From the NCBI GenBank assembly GCA_041071465.1, contig CP163498.1, positions 930,001 to 994,000 of the forward strand: a stretch of DNA of 64,000 nucleotides, written 5' to 3'. A program made the position numbers and the translations under genes. This document shows, one piece after another, positions 45,468-53,332 of the stretch (within the stretch, counting starts at the first letter, position 1; every line of letters begins with the position of its first letter). The notes under the pieces are model-generated. The model did no database searches. It was given only the letters and a program-made list of their open reading frames with translations, and had not been told where the DNA came from. This DNA is from Pseudomonas putida (lineage in GTDB: Bacteria; Pseudomonadota; Gammaproteobacteria; Pseudomonadales; Pseudomonadaceae).

Positions 45468-46073
45468 ATGTATTACTACGAACCCGCCAAAGGCCACGGC
45501 CTGCCCCACGACCCGTTCAATGCCATCGTCGGTCCCCGCCCTATCGGCTGGATCTCCTCTCAAGACCGCGACGGTCGCCTGAACCTGGCGCCATACAGCT
45601 TCTTCAACGCCTTCAACTACATCCCGCCGATCATCGGTTTCTGCAGCGTCGGGCGCAAAGACAGCCTGAACAACATCGAGCAGACCGGTGAATTCGTCTG
45701 GAACCTGGCCACCCGCCCACTGGCCGAGCAAATGAACCTGAGCTGCGCGCCAGTTGCTGCCGATGTGAGCGAATTTGAACTGAGCGGCCTCACTGCCGCA
45801 CCGTCGAGCATCGTCAAGGTGCCGCGCGTGGGCGAAACCCCGGTAGCCTTCGAGTGCAAGGTCAGCCAGATCGTCCAGCTCAAGCGGGCCGACCAGGCAT
45901 TGGTGCCTAGCTGGCTGATCCTCGGGGAAGTCGTGGCGGTGCACATTGCCGAGCACCTGTTGAACAACGGCATCTACGATACCGCTGCCGCCGAGCCGAT
46001 CCTGCGTGGCGGTGGCCCGGCGGACTATTTCGAACTGGGCAATCTGTTCAAGATGGCCCGGCCGCCAGCCTGA
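45468..46073 (+). CDS. Flavin reductase-like FMN-binding protein
   Basis: The 201-residue protein has the flavin-reductase-like split-barrel motif (NAIVGPRPIGWISSQDRDGRLNLAPYSFFNAFN near 16-48, with the usual NLAPYS) and a mid-protein KDSLNNIEQTGEFVWNL segment. Relatives bind FMN and reduce flavin for partner oxygenases, or act on small substrates. The ATG at 45468 gives MYYYEPAKGHG; the nearest AGGAGG is rather far (about 24 bases), so the start is not fully certain. No partner oxygenase is adjacent except a small ABM-domain gene. Confidence 0.8.
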   Translation: MYYYEPAKGHGLPHDPFNAIVGPRPIGWISSQDRDGRLNLAPYSFFNAFNYIPPIIGFCSVGRKDSLNNIEQTGEFVWNLATRPLAEQMNLSCAPVAADVSEFELSGLTAAPSSIVKVPRVGETPVAFECKVSQIVQLKRADQALVPSWLILGEVVAVHIAEHLLNNGIYDTAAAEPILRGGGPADYFELGNLFKMARPPA

Positions 46074-46307
46074 TCACCAGACCAGCTCGCCCTCTTCGCT
46101 GACGCCCTGCAGGCGTTGCAGCTCGGCGGTGGCCGCTTCGTCGGCGGCCACGGCGCCCTTGAACACCTGCCCGTCGAGCACCTTGTGAAAGCGTGGTGCA
46201 CCGCCCATGCCCAGGGCCTTGACCGCGATGGCCGCGTTGTAGCCACCCCCCTCCACCGGCACCATCGCCGAAACCGCTTCGAAATGAGTAAATTCCCTAC
46301 GTGCCAT
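46074..46307 (-). CDS. Small conserved-looking protein of unknown function
   Basis: The 77-residue protein starts at ATG 46307 (MARREFTHFEAVSAMVPVEG) and ends exactly where the convergent flavin-reductase-like gene ends. It has no signal peptide, membrane segment or known motif; the Gly-rich centre (EGGGYNAAIAVKALGMGGAP) suggests a compact beta fold. It is followed upstream by an ABM-domain gene on the same strand. I do not recognise it; the length and codon pattern support a real gene. Confidence 0.6.
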   Translation of the reverse strand: MARREFTHFEAVSAMVPVEGGGYNAAIAVKALGMGGAPRFHKVLDGQVFKGAVAADEAATAELQRLQGVSEEGELVW

Positions 46308-46356
46308 GTCGCTATCCGCTTGGTTGAACAAGTGCGTCACTTTACCTCATCCACCC

Positions 46357-46650
46357 TCAATCGAAGGTATGCAAGTCCAGGCTACTGACCACACGTGCCT
46401 GCACCAGCTCACCAAACACCTCCAGCGTCGGCGAAGCAAAGTAGCCACTCATCGCCTGCTGGTCCTGCCAGCTACCACTGAGCAGCCACAGGTCAGCATC
46501 AGCCTGCGAACGCTGCACGGTGAAACTCAGGCAACCCGGTGCACGCAGCGAGGGCTCGAGCAGGTCACGCAGGCGCGCGCCCAGCTCTGCAGAACGCCCG
46601 CTGCTGGCACGAATGAAAGCAAGATGGGTGACCGGTTGTTTTAGGGTCAT
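46357..46650 (-). CDS. ABM-domain (antibiotic biosynthesis monooxygenase-like) protein
   Basis: The 97-residue protein has the ferredoxin-like ABM layout: VTHLAFIRASSGRSAELGARLRDL at the N-terminus, LRAPGCLSFTVQRSQADADLWLLSGSWQDQQAM in the middle. Such dimeric proteins oxidise quinols or degrade small signals, or act only as binding proteins. ATG 46650 is the start. It is divergent from an AraC-family regulator across a 200-base gap that contains a 56-bp palindrome, so it may be the regulator's target. Confidence 0.75.
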   Translation of the reverse strand: MTLKQPVTHLAFIRASSGRSAELGARLRDLLEPSLRAPGCLSFTVQRSQADADLWLLSGSWQDQQAMSGYFASPTLEVFGELVQARVVSSLDLHTFD

Positions 46651-46733
46651 TGCACAATCTCCTTGAAGCGGGCGGACGGAAAAGCCAGGCTGCCAAGGTT
46701 AGGGGCTCACCCGCGCGGCGCGTTAGGCCAATA

Positions 46734-46789
46734 CTGCACGTCGATTGCCTGATCCTGCAGCGCTGCAGGATCAGGCAATCGACGTGCAG
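46734..46789. repeat. 56-bp perfect palindrome
   Basis: The two 27-base arms (CTGCACGTCGATTGCCTGAT then CCTGCAG, and its exact complement) meet at a central CG, so the whole 56 bp reads the same on both strands. It lies in the 202-base gap between the divergent ABM-domain and AraC-family genes. No T run follows on either side. Confidence 0.97.
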
Positions 46790-46852
46790 CTTTCGACTAG
46801 CGCCCGTCTGTGCCCAAACCTATGCTGCGTCGGTCAGTAGAGGAAAGCCATC

Positions 46853-47773
46853 ATGACCACCGCCACGTCCACCGACCCCACCCTGGAACTGCAGCGCCTG
46901 GAACTGGCCGAATTGATTACCCGCCACGCCGGCGAGCCCCACGGCCCGGCCTCGGCCATCGATGACCTGTACCTGGTGCGCTACACCGAGAACGTGCGCT
47001 CGGTGCCGACCCTTGCGCAACCCGCCCTGTGCATCCTTGCCCAAGGCAGCAAAAGCCTGTTTCTCGGCGACGAGCAGTACGCCTACGACCCACTGCATTA
47101 CATGGTGGTCTCGGTGACCTTGCCGCTAAGCGGCGTGAAGCTCGATGCCAGCCCGCAGAACCCCAGCCTGGGCCTGCGCATGGACCTGGACCCGGCCGAA
47201 ATCAGCCAGCTGATCGCCGAGAGCGGACCGATGCTGGTACCCAATAGACCTTCGGGCCGTGGCTTGTACGTGGAAAGGACTGATGCGGCGTTGCTTGACG
47301 CCCTGCTACGGCTGATCCGCCTGCTGGACACACCGCGTGATATCGCGATGTTGGCACCGCTGTTCCGCCGCGAGATTCTCTACCGTTTGCTGCGTGGGCC
47401 GCAGGGTTGCCGGCTGTATGAAATCGCGTTGGCCAACAGCCAGACCCACCGGGTTTGCCAAGCCATAACCTGGCTTAACAACAACTACCAGCAGCCGCTG
47501 CGTATCGAGGACCTGGCCCGTGAGGTCAACCTCAGCACCTCGACCTTGCACCACCGCTTCAAGGCCGTGACGTCGATGAGCCCGTTGCAGTATCAGAAGC
47601 AGTTGCGCCTGCAGGAGGCCCGGCGGCTCATGCTGAACGACGGGCTCGAGGCGGCGGTGGCGGCCTATAGGGTGGGGTATGAAAGCCCGTCGCAGTTCAG
47701 CCGTGAATACAGCCGGCTTTACGGCGCGCCACCGATTCGGGATGTGGCCAGGTTGCGGGCTACTGCTGGCTAA
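46853..47773 (+). CDS. AraC-family transcriptional regulator
   Basis: The 306-residue protein has an N-terminal AraC_N-type ligand domain (LVRYTENVRSVPTLAQPALCILAQGSKSLFLG near 39-70) and a C-terminal pair of helix-turn-helix motifs (about 210-300; DLAREVNLSTSTLHHRFKAVTSMSPLQYQK, AAYRVGYESPSQFSREYSRLYG). The ATG at 46853 is the start. It is divergent from the ABM-domain gene and probably regulates it or itself. The ligand is unknown. Confidence 0.88.
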   Translation: MTTATSTDPTLELQRLELAELITRHAGEPHGPASAIDDLYLVRYTENVRSVPTLAQPALCILAQGSKSLFLGDEQYAYDPLHYMVVSVTLPLSGVKLDASPQNPSLGLRMDLDPAEISQLIAESGPMLVPNRPSGRGLYVERTDAALLDALLRLIRLLDTPRDIAMLAPLFRREILYRLLRGPQGCRLYEIALANSQTHRVCQAITWLNNNYQQPLRIEDLAREVNLSTSTLHHRFKAVTSMSPLQYQKQLRLQEARRLMLNDGLEAAVAAYRVGYESPSQFSREYSRLYGAPPIRDVARLRATAG

Positions 47774-47793
47774 AGTCGGGCTGATCCTGTACT

Positions 47794-47825
47794 GGCCACT
47801 TCGCGGGTAACCCCGCGAAGTGGCC
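47794..47825. terminator. Bidirectional hairpin between convergent genes
   Basis: A perfect 14-bp stem (GGCCACTTCGCGGG and complement) with a TAAC loop lies between the AraC-family gene and the convergent TPP-enzyme gene. It is the same kind of element as at 39015-39050. Confidence 0.65.
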
Positions 47826-47845
47826 GTAACAGGTTAAGCGCTACA

Positions 47846-49483
47846 TCATCGCAGCACTGTTTCTTGCCACTGGTTCTGGTCAACCTGGATCAAGGTCGGC
47901 CCCTTGCGCTCCAACGCCAGCCCCAGTGCTGCCTGTAGCTGCACCACATCCGTCACATGCTCCGCCGCCGCGCCCAACGCCCGCGCCACACCGATGAAGT
48001 CCGGGGTATGGATATCCACGCCTACCGGCTCGATCGCCCGGTTGACCATGTACTTCTTGATCTCCTCGTACCCCTGGTTATTCCACAACAGCACGACCAG
48101 CGGCACCTGCGCCTCCACCGCACTGGCCAGCTCCGGCAGGGTGAACTGCAAGCCGCCATCACCAATCAAGCACACCGCTGGCGCACGTTGGTCGGCCTGT
48201 TCGGCACTGCCCAACCAGGCGCCCATGGCCGCAGGCAGTGCATAACCCAGGGTGCCGTAACCGGTCGAGGCATTGAACCAGCGACGTGGCTGATGCATGT
48301 CCAGGGTCAGGTTGCCGGTGTACACCGGTTGGGTGGAATCGCCCACCAGAATGGCATTGGGCAGGCGTTCGAGAATGGCGTTCAGCAAACGCGTCTGGCT
48401 CAAGGTCGGCTGGTCCCAATCTGCTGCCAGAGCCTGGCGCAGCTTGGCCACGCGGGCCACACCCCAAGTGCTTTCGTGCACCGGTTGCGGCTGGGCCTGC
48501 AAGGCACCGAACAACGCTTCGGCGGCCAGCTCGGCATCGGCGACCAGCGCCAGCTCCGGCAGGTAGTTGCGCACCGTCTGGTCCGGGTCGATATCGATGC
48601 GCAGCAGGCTGCCCGGGATCTCGAAACCGCCCTTGAAGGTCACGTCGTAATCGGTTTCGGCAAGTTCGGTGCCAATCGCCAGCACCACGTCGGCCTCGGC
48701 CACCAACTCACGTGTGGCCGGCAGCGACTGGGTCGAACCGATCTGCAACGGGTGGCTGGCCGGCAGCAAGCCTTTGGCATTGATGGTCAGCGCCACCGGG
48801 GCCTGAAGGTGTTCAGCCAGGCGTGCCAGCGCAGCCCCCGCAGCCAATGCCCCGCCACCGGCAAGGATCAGCGGCCGACGCGCACTGGCCAGGCGTTCAG
48901 CCATCTGCGCCACCGCCTGCGGAGCCGCCCCTGCCCGGCTGCCACGTACCGGGCGGCCCGGCAATCGGAAGTCAGCCGGTTCGACCAGTACATCGAGCGG
49001 TATCTCGATGTGCACCGGGCGCGGCCGGGCACTGTCGAACACGGCAAATGCTCGGGCCAGCACCTGCGGCAAGTCTGCGGCACTCATCAAGGTGTGGGAA
49101 AACGCAGCCACACCCGCTACCAGCGCGGCCTGGTTGGGCAGCTCATGCAGCTTGCCACGGCCACCGCCCAAGTGGTCGCGGGTCTGCACGCTGGAAATTA
49201 CCAGCATCGGAATCGAATCGGCATAGGCCTGGCCCATGGCCGTGGTGATGTTGGTCATGCCAGGGCCGGTGATGATGAAGCACACCCCGGGTTTGCCACG
49301 GGTGCGCGCATAGCCGTCAGCCATGAACCCGGCCCCCTGCTCGTGACGCGGGGTGATGTGGCGAATGGACGAACCCGCCAGGCCACGGTAGAGCTCCACG
49401 GTATGTACACCGGGAATACCGAAGACATGGTCCACGCCATAGCCTTCAAGGAGTTTGACCAGTACTTCACCGCAGGTTGCCAT
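47846..49483 (-). CDS. TPP-dependent enzyme, acetolactate synthase-like (AruI-type decarboxylase possible)
   Basis: The 545-residue protein has the three domains of the acetolactate synthase family: the PYR domain with the catalytic E48 in RHEQGAGFMADGYAR, a central domain, and the PP domain with the TPP/Mg motif GDGGLQFTLPEL...NNQGYEEIKKY. It most resembles 5-guanidino-2-oxopentanoate decarboxylase (AruI) of arginine transaminase catabolism, but an acetolactate synthase role or another 2-oxoacid substrate cannot be excluded. ATG 49483 is the start. A LysR regulator is divergent from it. Confidence 0.8.
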   Translation of the reverse strand: MATCGEVLVKLLEGYGVDHVFGIPGVHTVELYRGLAGSSIRHITPRHEQGAGFMADGYARTRGKPGVCFIITGPGMTNITTAMGQAYADSIPMLVISSVQTRDHLGGGRGKLHELPNQAALVAGVAAFSHTLMSAADLPQVLARAFAVFDSARPRPVHIEIPLDVLVEPADFRLPGRPVRGSRAGAAPQAVAQMAERLASARRPLILAGGGALAAGAALARLAEHLQAPVALTINAKGLLPASHPLQIGSTQSLPATRELVAEADVVLAIGTELAETDYDVTFKGGFEIPGSLLRIDIDPDQTVRNYLPELALVADAELAAEALFGALQAQPQPVHESTWGVARVAKLRQALAADWDQPTLSQTRLLNAILERLPNAILVGDSTQPVYTGNLTLDMHQPRRWFNASTGYGTLGYALPAAMGAWLGSAEQADQRAPAVCLIGDGGLQFTLPELASAVEAQVPLVVLLWNNQGYEEIKKYMVNRAIEPVGVDIHTPDFIGVARALGAAAEHVTDVVQLQAALGLALERKGPTLIQVDQNQWQETVLR

Positions 49484-49504
49484 TGGGGTTCACCATGAAT
49501 CTTG

Positions 49505-49530
49505 TTGGGTTATGCCCTTATTGGACCCAA
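49505..49530. promoter_or_regulatory. Candidate LysR operator
   Basis: TTGGGT (49505-49510) and ACCCAA (49525-49530) form an inverted repeat with a 14-base spacer in the 114-base gap between the TPP enzyme and the LysR regulator, a plausible regulator site. Confidence 0.45.
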
Positions 49531-49597
49531 GCCACGGCTATCCCCACAATGTAAAAAAACACATACTAGCCATGTCCTGTGATCATGGCTTACTGCA

Positions 49598-50473
49598 ATG
49601 AAACGCCTCCCGCCTCTGCCTGCCCTGTACACCTTTCTGGTCACTGCCCAGCACTGCAATTTCACCCGTGCAGGGCAACAGTTGCACATCACCCAGGGCG
49701 CCGTCAGCCGGCAGATCGCAGCCCTCGAAGAGCACCTGGGTTATGCGCTGTTCAAGCGCGAGGCCCGCGGTTTGAGCCTGACCCGTGAAGGCCAGGACTG
49801 GCTGCCTCGGGTGCAGCAGGTGTTCGCGCTGATCGATCAAGGCGTGCGCGAGGTGGGCGAGCACAGCACGACCTTGCAGCTCAAGGCGCCGACCTGCGTG
49901 ATGCGCTGGCTACTGCCACGCCTGATGGAATGGCAAGCCCTGCGCCCGGACATACCGGTCGAACTCACCACCACCGTGCAGCATGGGGTGGATTTTCGCC
50001 GCGAGGGCTTTGACGCCGCGGTGGTCTATGGCGATGCACCGAACCACGGGCTGCACGTGCGCAAGTTGTTCGATGAGCAACTGACACCGGTATGCGCACC
50101 GTCACTGCTTCAAGGGCCGCTGCCCTTGCAGCAGGTGGAAGACCTGGCGCGGCATATGCTGCTGCACCCGTCACGAGATGAGCATGATTGGCGGTTGTGG
50201 TTGCAGGCAGCAGGTGTGACGCTGGCCAGTCATGGGCCCAAGCAGCATTTCGAGACGCTGGACATGGCAATGGCCATGGCCTCGCAGGGGACTGGCGTGG
50301 CTATCGGTGATTGGTCGCTGATTGGCGATGACTTGCGCGGGGGGCGGCTGTGCATGCCGTTTGCGCTGAAGGTGCTGACGGGTAAAGGTTATTACCTGGT
50401 AAGCCAGGCCAGAAGCTTGCCACCGGGTTTAACGGAGTTGCTGGATTGGCTGCAGCGCCAGGCTAGCCAGTGA
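49598..50473 (+). CDS. LysR-family regulator (GcvA-like)
   Basis: The 291-residue protein has an N-terminal winged helix (PALYTFLVTAQHCNFTRAGQQLHITQGAVSRQIAALEEHLG, about 8-48) and a C-terminal type 2 periplasmic-binding-like effector domain. The phrase TQGAVSRQIAALEE is typical of the GcvA/AmpR branch. The ATG at 49598 is the start. It is divergent from the TPP enzyme and probably controls it. Confidence 0.87.
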   Translation: MKRLPPLPALYTFLVTAQHCNFTRAGQQLHITQGAVSRQIAALEEHLGYALFKREARGLSLTREGQDWLPRVQQVFALIDQGVREVGEHSTTLQLKAPTCVMRWLLPRLMEWQALRPDIPVELTTTVQHGVDFRREGFDAAVVYGDAPNHGLHVRKLFDEQLTPVCAPSLLQGPLPLQQVEDLARHMLLHPSRDEHDWRLWLQAAGVTLASHGPKQHFETLDMAMAMASQGTGVAIGDWSLIGDDLRGGRLCMPFALKVLTGKGYYLVSQARSLPPGLTELLDWLQRQASQ

Positions 50474-50483
50474 GGGCCCATAC

Positions 50484-50560
50484 ACGGGCACGCACGCTCC
50501 TACAGGTACAGCACAGGGCTTGGAATTTGTGCAATACCTGTGGGAGCGTGCGTGCCCACG
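50484..50560. repeat. REP-type inverted repeat
   Basis: CGGGCACGCACGCTCCTACAGGTA and TACCTGTGGGAGCGTGCGTGCCCACG are imperfect complements around about 25 bases, between two convergent genes. It is a variant REP with GTGCGT in place of GGGCTT. Confidence 0.75.
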
Positions 50561-50571
50561 AAGCAGGCGAC

Positions 50572-51186
50572 TCAGTAACCGACTGTGAAGCGCTGCCGTG
50601 AATGCGCAGGCTTTTCCAGCTCGTCGAGCATGGCAATCGCATAATCGGCAAAGGTGATCCAGCTCTTGCCGTCCGCACCGATCAGCAGGTGATCCTTACC
50701 CAACGTGTAGCGCCCGCTACGCTCACCTTCAACGAACTCCGCCGACGGCGAGAGAAAGGTCCAGTCCAGGTTTGGCTCGCGCTGCAACGCCTCCAGAAAA
50801 CGCACCCCGGCAGTGGCCTCGGCCTTGTAGGCTTCCGGGAAGTCCGGGCTGTCGATCACCCGGTGCCCCGACGGCAACAACAGGCTGCCGGCCCCCCCCA
50901 CCACCAGCAACCGCTTGACCCCGGCGCGCTTGACTGGCTCGATGATCGCGTGCGGCTCGATGGTCGAAAAATGCGCCGCGCTCAACACCGCGTCCACACC
51001 CTCGACAGCCGCTTGCAGGGCCGCGCTATCCTTGGCATCCAGCGCTTTGACGGTCACCCCGTCACGCCCCTGCAAACGGGAAGGGTCGCGGGCAATGGCC
51101 AGCACACTATGGCCACGGCGCAGGGCCTCTTCCAGCAACTGGCTGCCAGCGCGGCCAGTGGCACCGATGATTGCAATCTTGCTCAT
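50572..51186 (-). CDS. NAD(P)H-binding Rossmann-fold protein
   Basis: The 204-residue protein has the N-terminal dinucleotide motif IGATGRAGSQLLEEALRRGH (GxxGxxG, residues 8-14) and the LLVVGGAGSLLLPSG segment of NmrA/YwnB-like atypical short-chain dehydrogenases. Relatives are flavin reductases, quinone reductases or redox sensors; the exact reaction is not clear. ATG 51186 is the start. It follows the metallo-beta-lactamase-fold gene by 27 bases, so the two are probably one operon. Confidence 0.85.
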   Translation of the reverse strand: MSKIAIIGATGRAGSQLLEEALRRGHSVLAIARDPSRLQGRDGVTVKALDAKDSAALQAAVEGVDAVLSAAHFSTIEPHAIIEPVKRAGVKRLLVVGGAGSLLLPSGHRVIDSPDFPEAYKAEATAGVRFLEALQREPNLDWTFLSPSAEFVEGERSGRYTLGKDHLLIGADGKSWITFADYAIAMLDELEKPAHSRQRFTVGY

Positions 51187-51213
51187 GGGAAACTCTCCAT
51201 CAGTTGAACGGAA

Positions 51214-52089
51214 TTACCACTTCATCTCGCCCTTGGCGACCTTGGCCCCAAGCTCCAGGGAGCTTTCATCGGCCAGGCCTGGGTAACGATGCTTCATGGC
51301 CTCGATCAAGACGCCAGCATCTTTTGCTTTGACGGTTTCGGCATCGAAATCACGAATGTAGTTCGCAGTGAAACGCACAGCTTGCAATGAACGGCTGCTG
51401 TCCCCCAGATAATGGCCCGGGACGACTGTGCGCGGCGCCAGCGCTTCGATCCGCGCCAGGGTGGCGAGCCAATCGGCATGCGACTTGGCTGTTTGGGTAT
51501 CGGCCATCCACACATGAATATGCTCGGACACCACTACCCCACCGACCACCGCCTTGATCGACGGGATCCAGACAAAGCTGCGGTCTGGCTGTGGGCCGTC
51601 AAGGCCAACCACGTCCAAGGCCTGCCCTTCCAGCATCAGGCGGTTGCCTTCGAGCACTTGCGGCAGCACCAGCCGCGCGGGCTTGTCCGCCCCCATCTGC
51701 GGCCCCCAGTACGCCAGCTTGGCGCCCATGGTCTGGCGAATATGCGCAACGGTCGCGGCTGAAGCCAGCACCTTGGCGTCGGGGAAAGCCTGGGTCAGGG
51801 TATCCAGGCCGAAATAGTAATCCGGGTCGCCATGGCTGATGTAGATGCTGGTCAGGTGCTTGCCACCGGCTCGCAAGCGCTGCACCAACTGCTCGGCCTG
51901 GGCTTTGCCGAACTGGGCATCGACCAGCACGGCGTCATGTTGACCACTGACGATCACCGAGCTGACCGGGAATATCGCTTCGTGCCCGGGGTTGTAGACC
52001 TCCAACTGCAAGGGCTCGGCAGCCAGCACCGGGCCGGCCAGGGCAACGCAGGCCAGCAGCAGGCCACGCAAAGGAGAGAACAGGGACAT
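51214..52089 (-). CDS. Exported metallo-beta-lactamase-fold protein with altered metal motif
   Basis: The 291-residue precursor has a signal peptide (about 1-24, cut after VLAA) and a metallo-beta-lactamase fold. The usual HxHxDH motif reads HGDPDY (86-91): His, Asp in place of the second His, Asp, and Tyr in place of the last His. A later VPGHYLGD supplies one more His. So metal binding is changed or partial. ATG 52089 gives MSLFSPLRGLLLA; longer in-frame extension to 52404 overlaps the divergent LysR gene and is rejected. It is divergent from that regulator and upstream of the Rossmann-fold gene. Confidence 0.8.
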   Translation of the reverse strand: MSLFSPLRGLLLACVALAGPVLAAEPLQLEVYNPGHEAIFPVSSVIVSGQHDAVLVDAQFGKAQAEQLVQRLRAGGKHLTSIYISHGDPDYYFGLDTLTQAFPDAKVLASAATVAHIRQTMGAKLAYWGPQMGADKPARLVLPQVLEGNRLMLEGQALDVVGLDGPQPDRSFVWIPSIKAVVGGVVVSEHIHVWMADTQTAKSHADWLATLARIEALAPRTVVPGHYLGDSSRSLQAVRFTANYIRDFDAETVKAKDAGVLIEAMKHRYPGLADESSLELGAKVAKGEMKW

Positions 52090-52191
52090 GAGCAACGCCT
52101 TCAGCTGAACAATGCCCAACAGCTTAGTTGCCCAATCCGTCACAAAAAATGCGATGCTCGAACATAGTTTGTTTCTGAAATCGGGCAAATC

Positions 52192-53100
52192 ATGGACCGT
52201 CTGAACGCCATGCGCGTATTCGTAACCGTCGTCGACCTGGGCAGCCAGTCGGCGGCAGCGGATCATCTGCAATTGTCGCGACCGGTAGTATCGCGCTATC
52301 TGGCCGAGCTGGAGGACTGGGTTGGCGCGCGGCTGATGCAGCGCACCACGCGCAAGCTCAGCCTCACGGCCGCCGGCCAGGAAACCCTGCCCCGCTGCCG
52401 GCAACTGCTGGAACTGGCCGGCGACCTGCAGGCCGCCGTGCAGCAGCCGGAAGACGCACCAAAGGGTGCACTGCGTATCAGCGTCAGTACCTCATTCGGC
52501 CAAGCACAGTTGGTAGACGCCGTAGCAGCCTACGTGCAGCGTTACCCTGGAGTGAAGGTGGAACTGCAAATGCTCGACCGCACCGTCAACCTGGTGGACG
52601 AGCGCATCGACCTGGCCATTCGTACCAGCAACGACCTGGACCCCAACCTGATCGCCCGGCGCCTGAGCGTGTGCCGCTCGGTGGTGTGCGCGGCACCGGC
52701 CTACCTGCACGAGCACGGCACGCCACAACGGGTCGAGGAACTGAGCCGACACAACTGCCTGACCCACGCCTACTTCGGCCACAGCCTGTGGCATTTCGAG
52801 GTGGCCGGGCAGCACGTCGCCGTGCCGGTGGCGGGGAACATCAGCGCCAACGAGGCGATGACCCTGCAGAAGGCAGCACTGGCTGGCGCGGGTATCGCCA
52901 TGCTGCCGACCTATCAGGCAGCCGAGGCCCTGCGCCGAGGCGAACTGATGCGCCTGCTGCCCGAGGCGAGGCCGCGTGAATTGAACCTGAATGCGGTGTA
53001 CACGTCGCGCAAACACATGCCGGCAACCTTGCGGAGCATGCTGGATTTTCTAGTGCTGCGGTTCAAGGACGAGCCGGAGTGGGACCAGGATCTATACTAA
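52192..53100 (+). CDS. LysR-family regulator
   Basis: The 302-residue protein has the winged helix (MDRLNAMRVFVTVVDLGSQSAAADHLQLSRPVVSRYLAELE) and an effector domain of the PA0477/AaeR-like type that often controls divergent oxidoreductase genes. The ATG at 52192 is the start. It faces the metallo-beta-lactamase-fold gene over a 102-base gap and probably regulates that gene and the Rossmann-fold gene behind it. Confidence 0.88.
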   Translation: MDRLNAMRVFVTVVDLGSQSAAADHLQLSRPVVSRYLAELEDWVGARLMQRTTRKLSLTAAGQETLPRCRQLLELAGDLQAAVQQPEDAPKGALRISVSTSFGQAQLVDAVAAYVQRYPGVKVELQMLDRTVNLVDERIDLAIRTSNDLDPNLIARRLSVCRSVVCAAPAYLHEHGTPQRVEELSRHNCLTHAYFGHSLWHFEVAGQHVAVPVAGNISANEAMTLQKAALAGAGIAMLPTYQAAEALRRGELMRLLPEARPRELNLNAVYTSRKHMPATLRSMLDFLVLRFKDEPEWDQDLY

Positions 53101-53139
53101 TGCTGTACACCCCTATCGCTGTAATGGGAGGTGAGCACC

Positions 53140-53313
53140 ATGGGTATCAAATCAAGAAGAGTCGCCGTTGTCATGGCCCTGACCGCAGTCGCAGGGCTGT
53201 ATGGCTCGGCCTGCTGGCGCGTCGAGCTGCTGCGCAGCCAGCCTAGCGCCGCCAACAGCTGCGAGCGGGCACATTGCGTGCCCCACACCGCAACCTTGAG
53301 CGCCGTCCGTTGA
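53140..53313 (+). CDS. Small membrane-anchored or exported peptide
   Basis: The 57-residue product starts at ATG 53140, 6 bases after a strong GGGAGGTG site; a GTG at 53131 overlaps that site and is less likely. It has a basic N-terminus and a hydrophobic segment (VAVVMALTAVAGLYGSACW, about 9-27) that could be a signal anchor, then two CxxxxC-like cysteines (CERAHC). No family recognised. The strong ribosome-binding site argues for a real gene. Confidence 0.55.
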   Translation: MGIKSRRVAVVMALTAVAGLYGSACWRVELLRSQPSAANSCERAHCVPHTATLSAVR

Positions 53314-53332
53314 GTCGACGGCGCCCTGCCGG

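Noticed and set aside
51214..52404. Extended 396-residue version of the metallo-beta-lactamase-fold protein
   Set aside because: The extension overlaps the divergent LysR gene and hides the clear signal peptide that starts at 52089.
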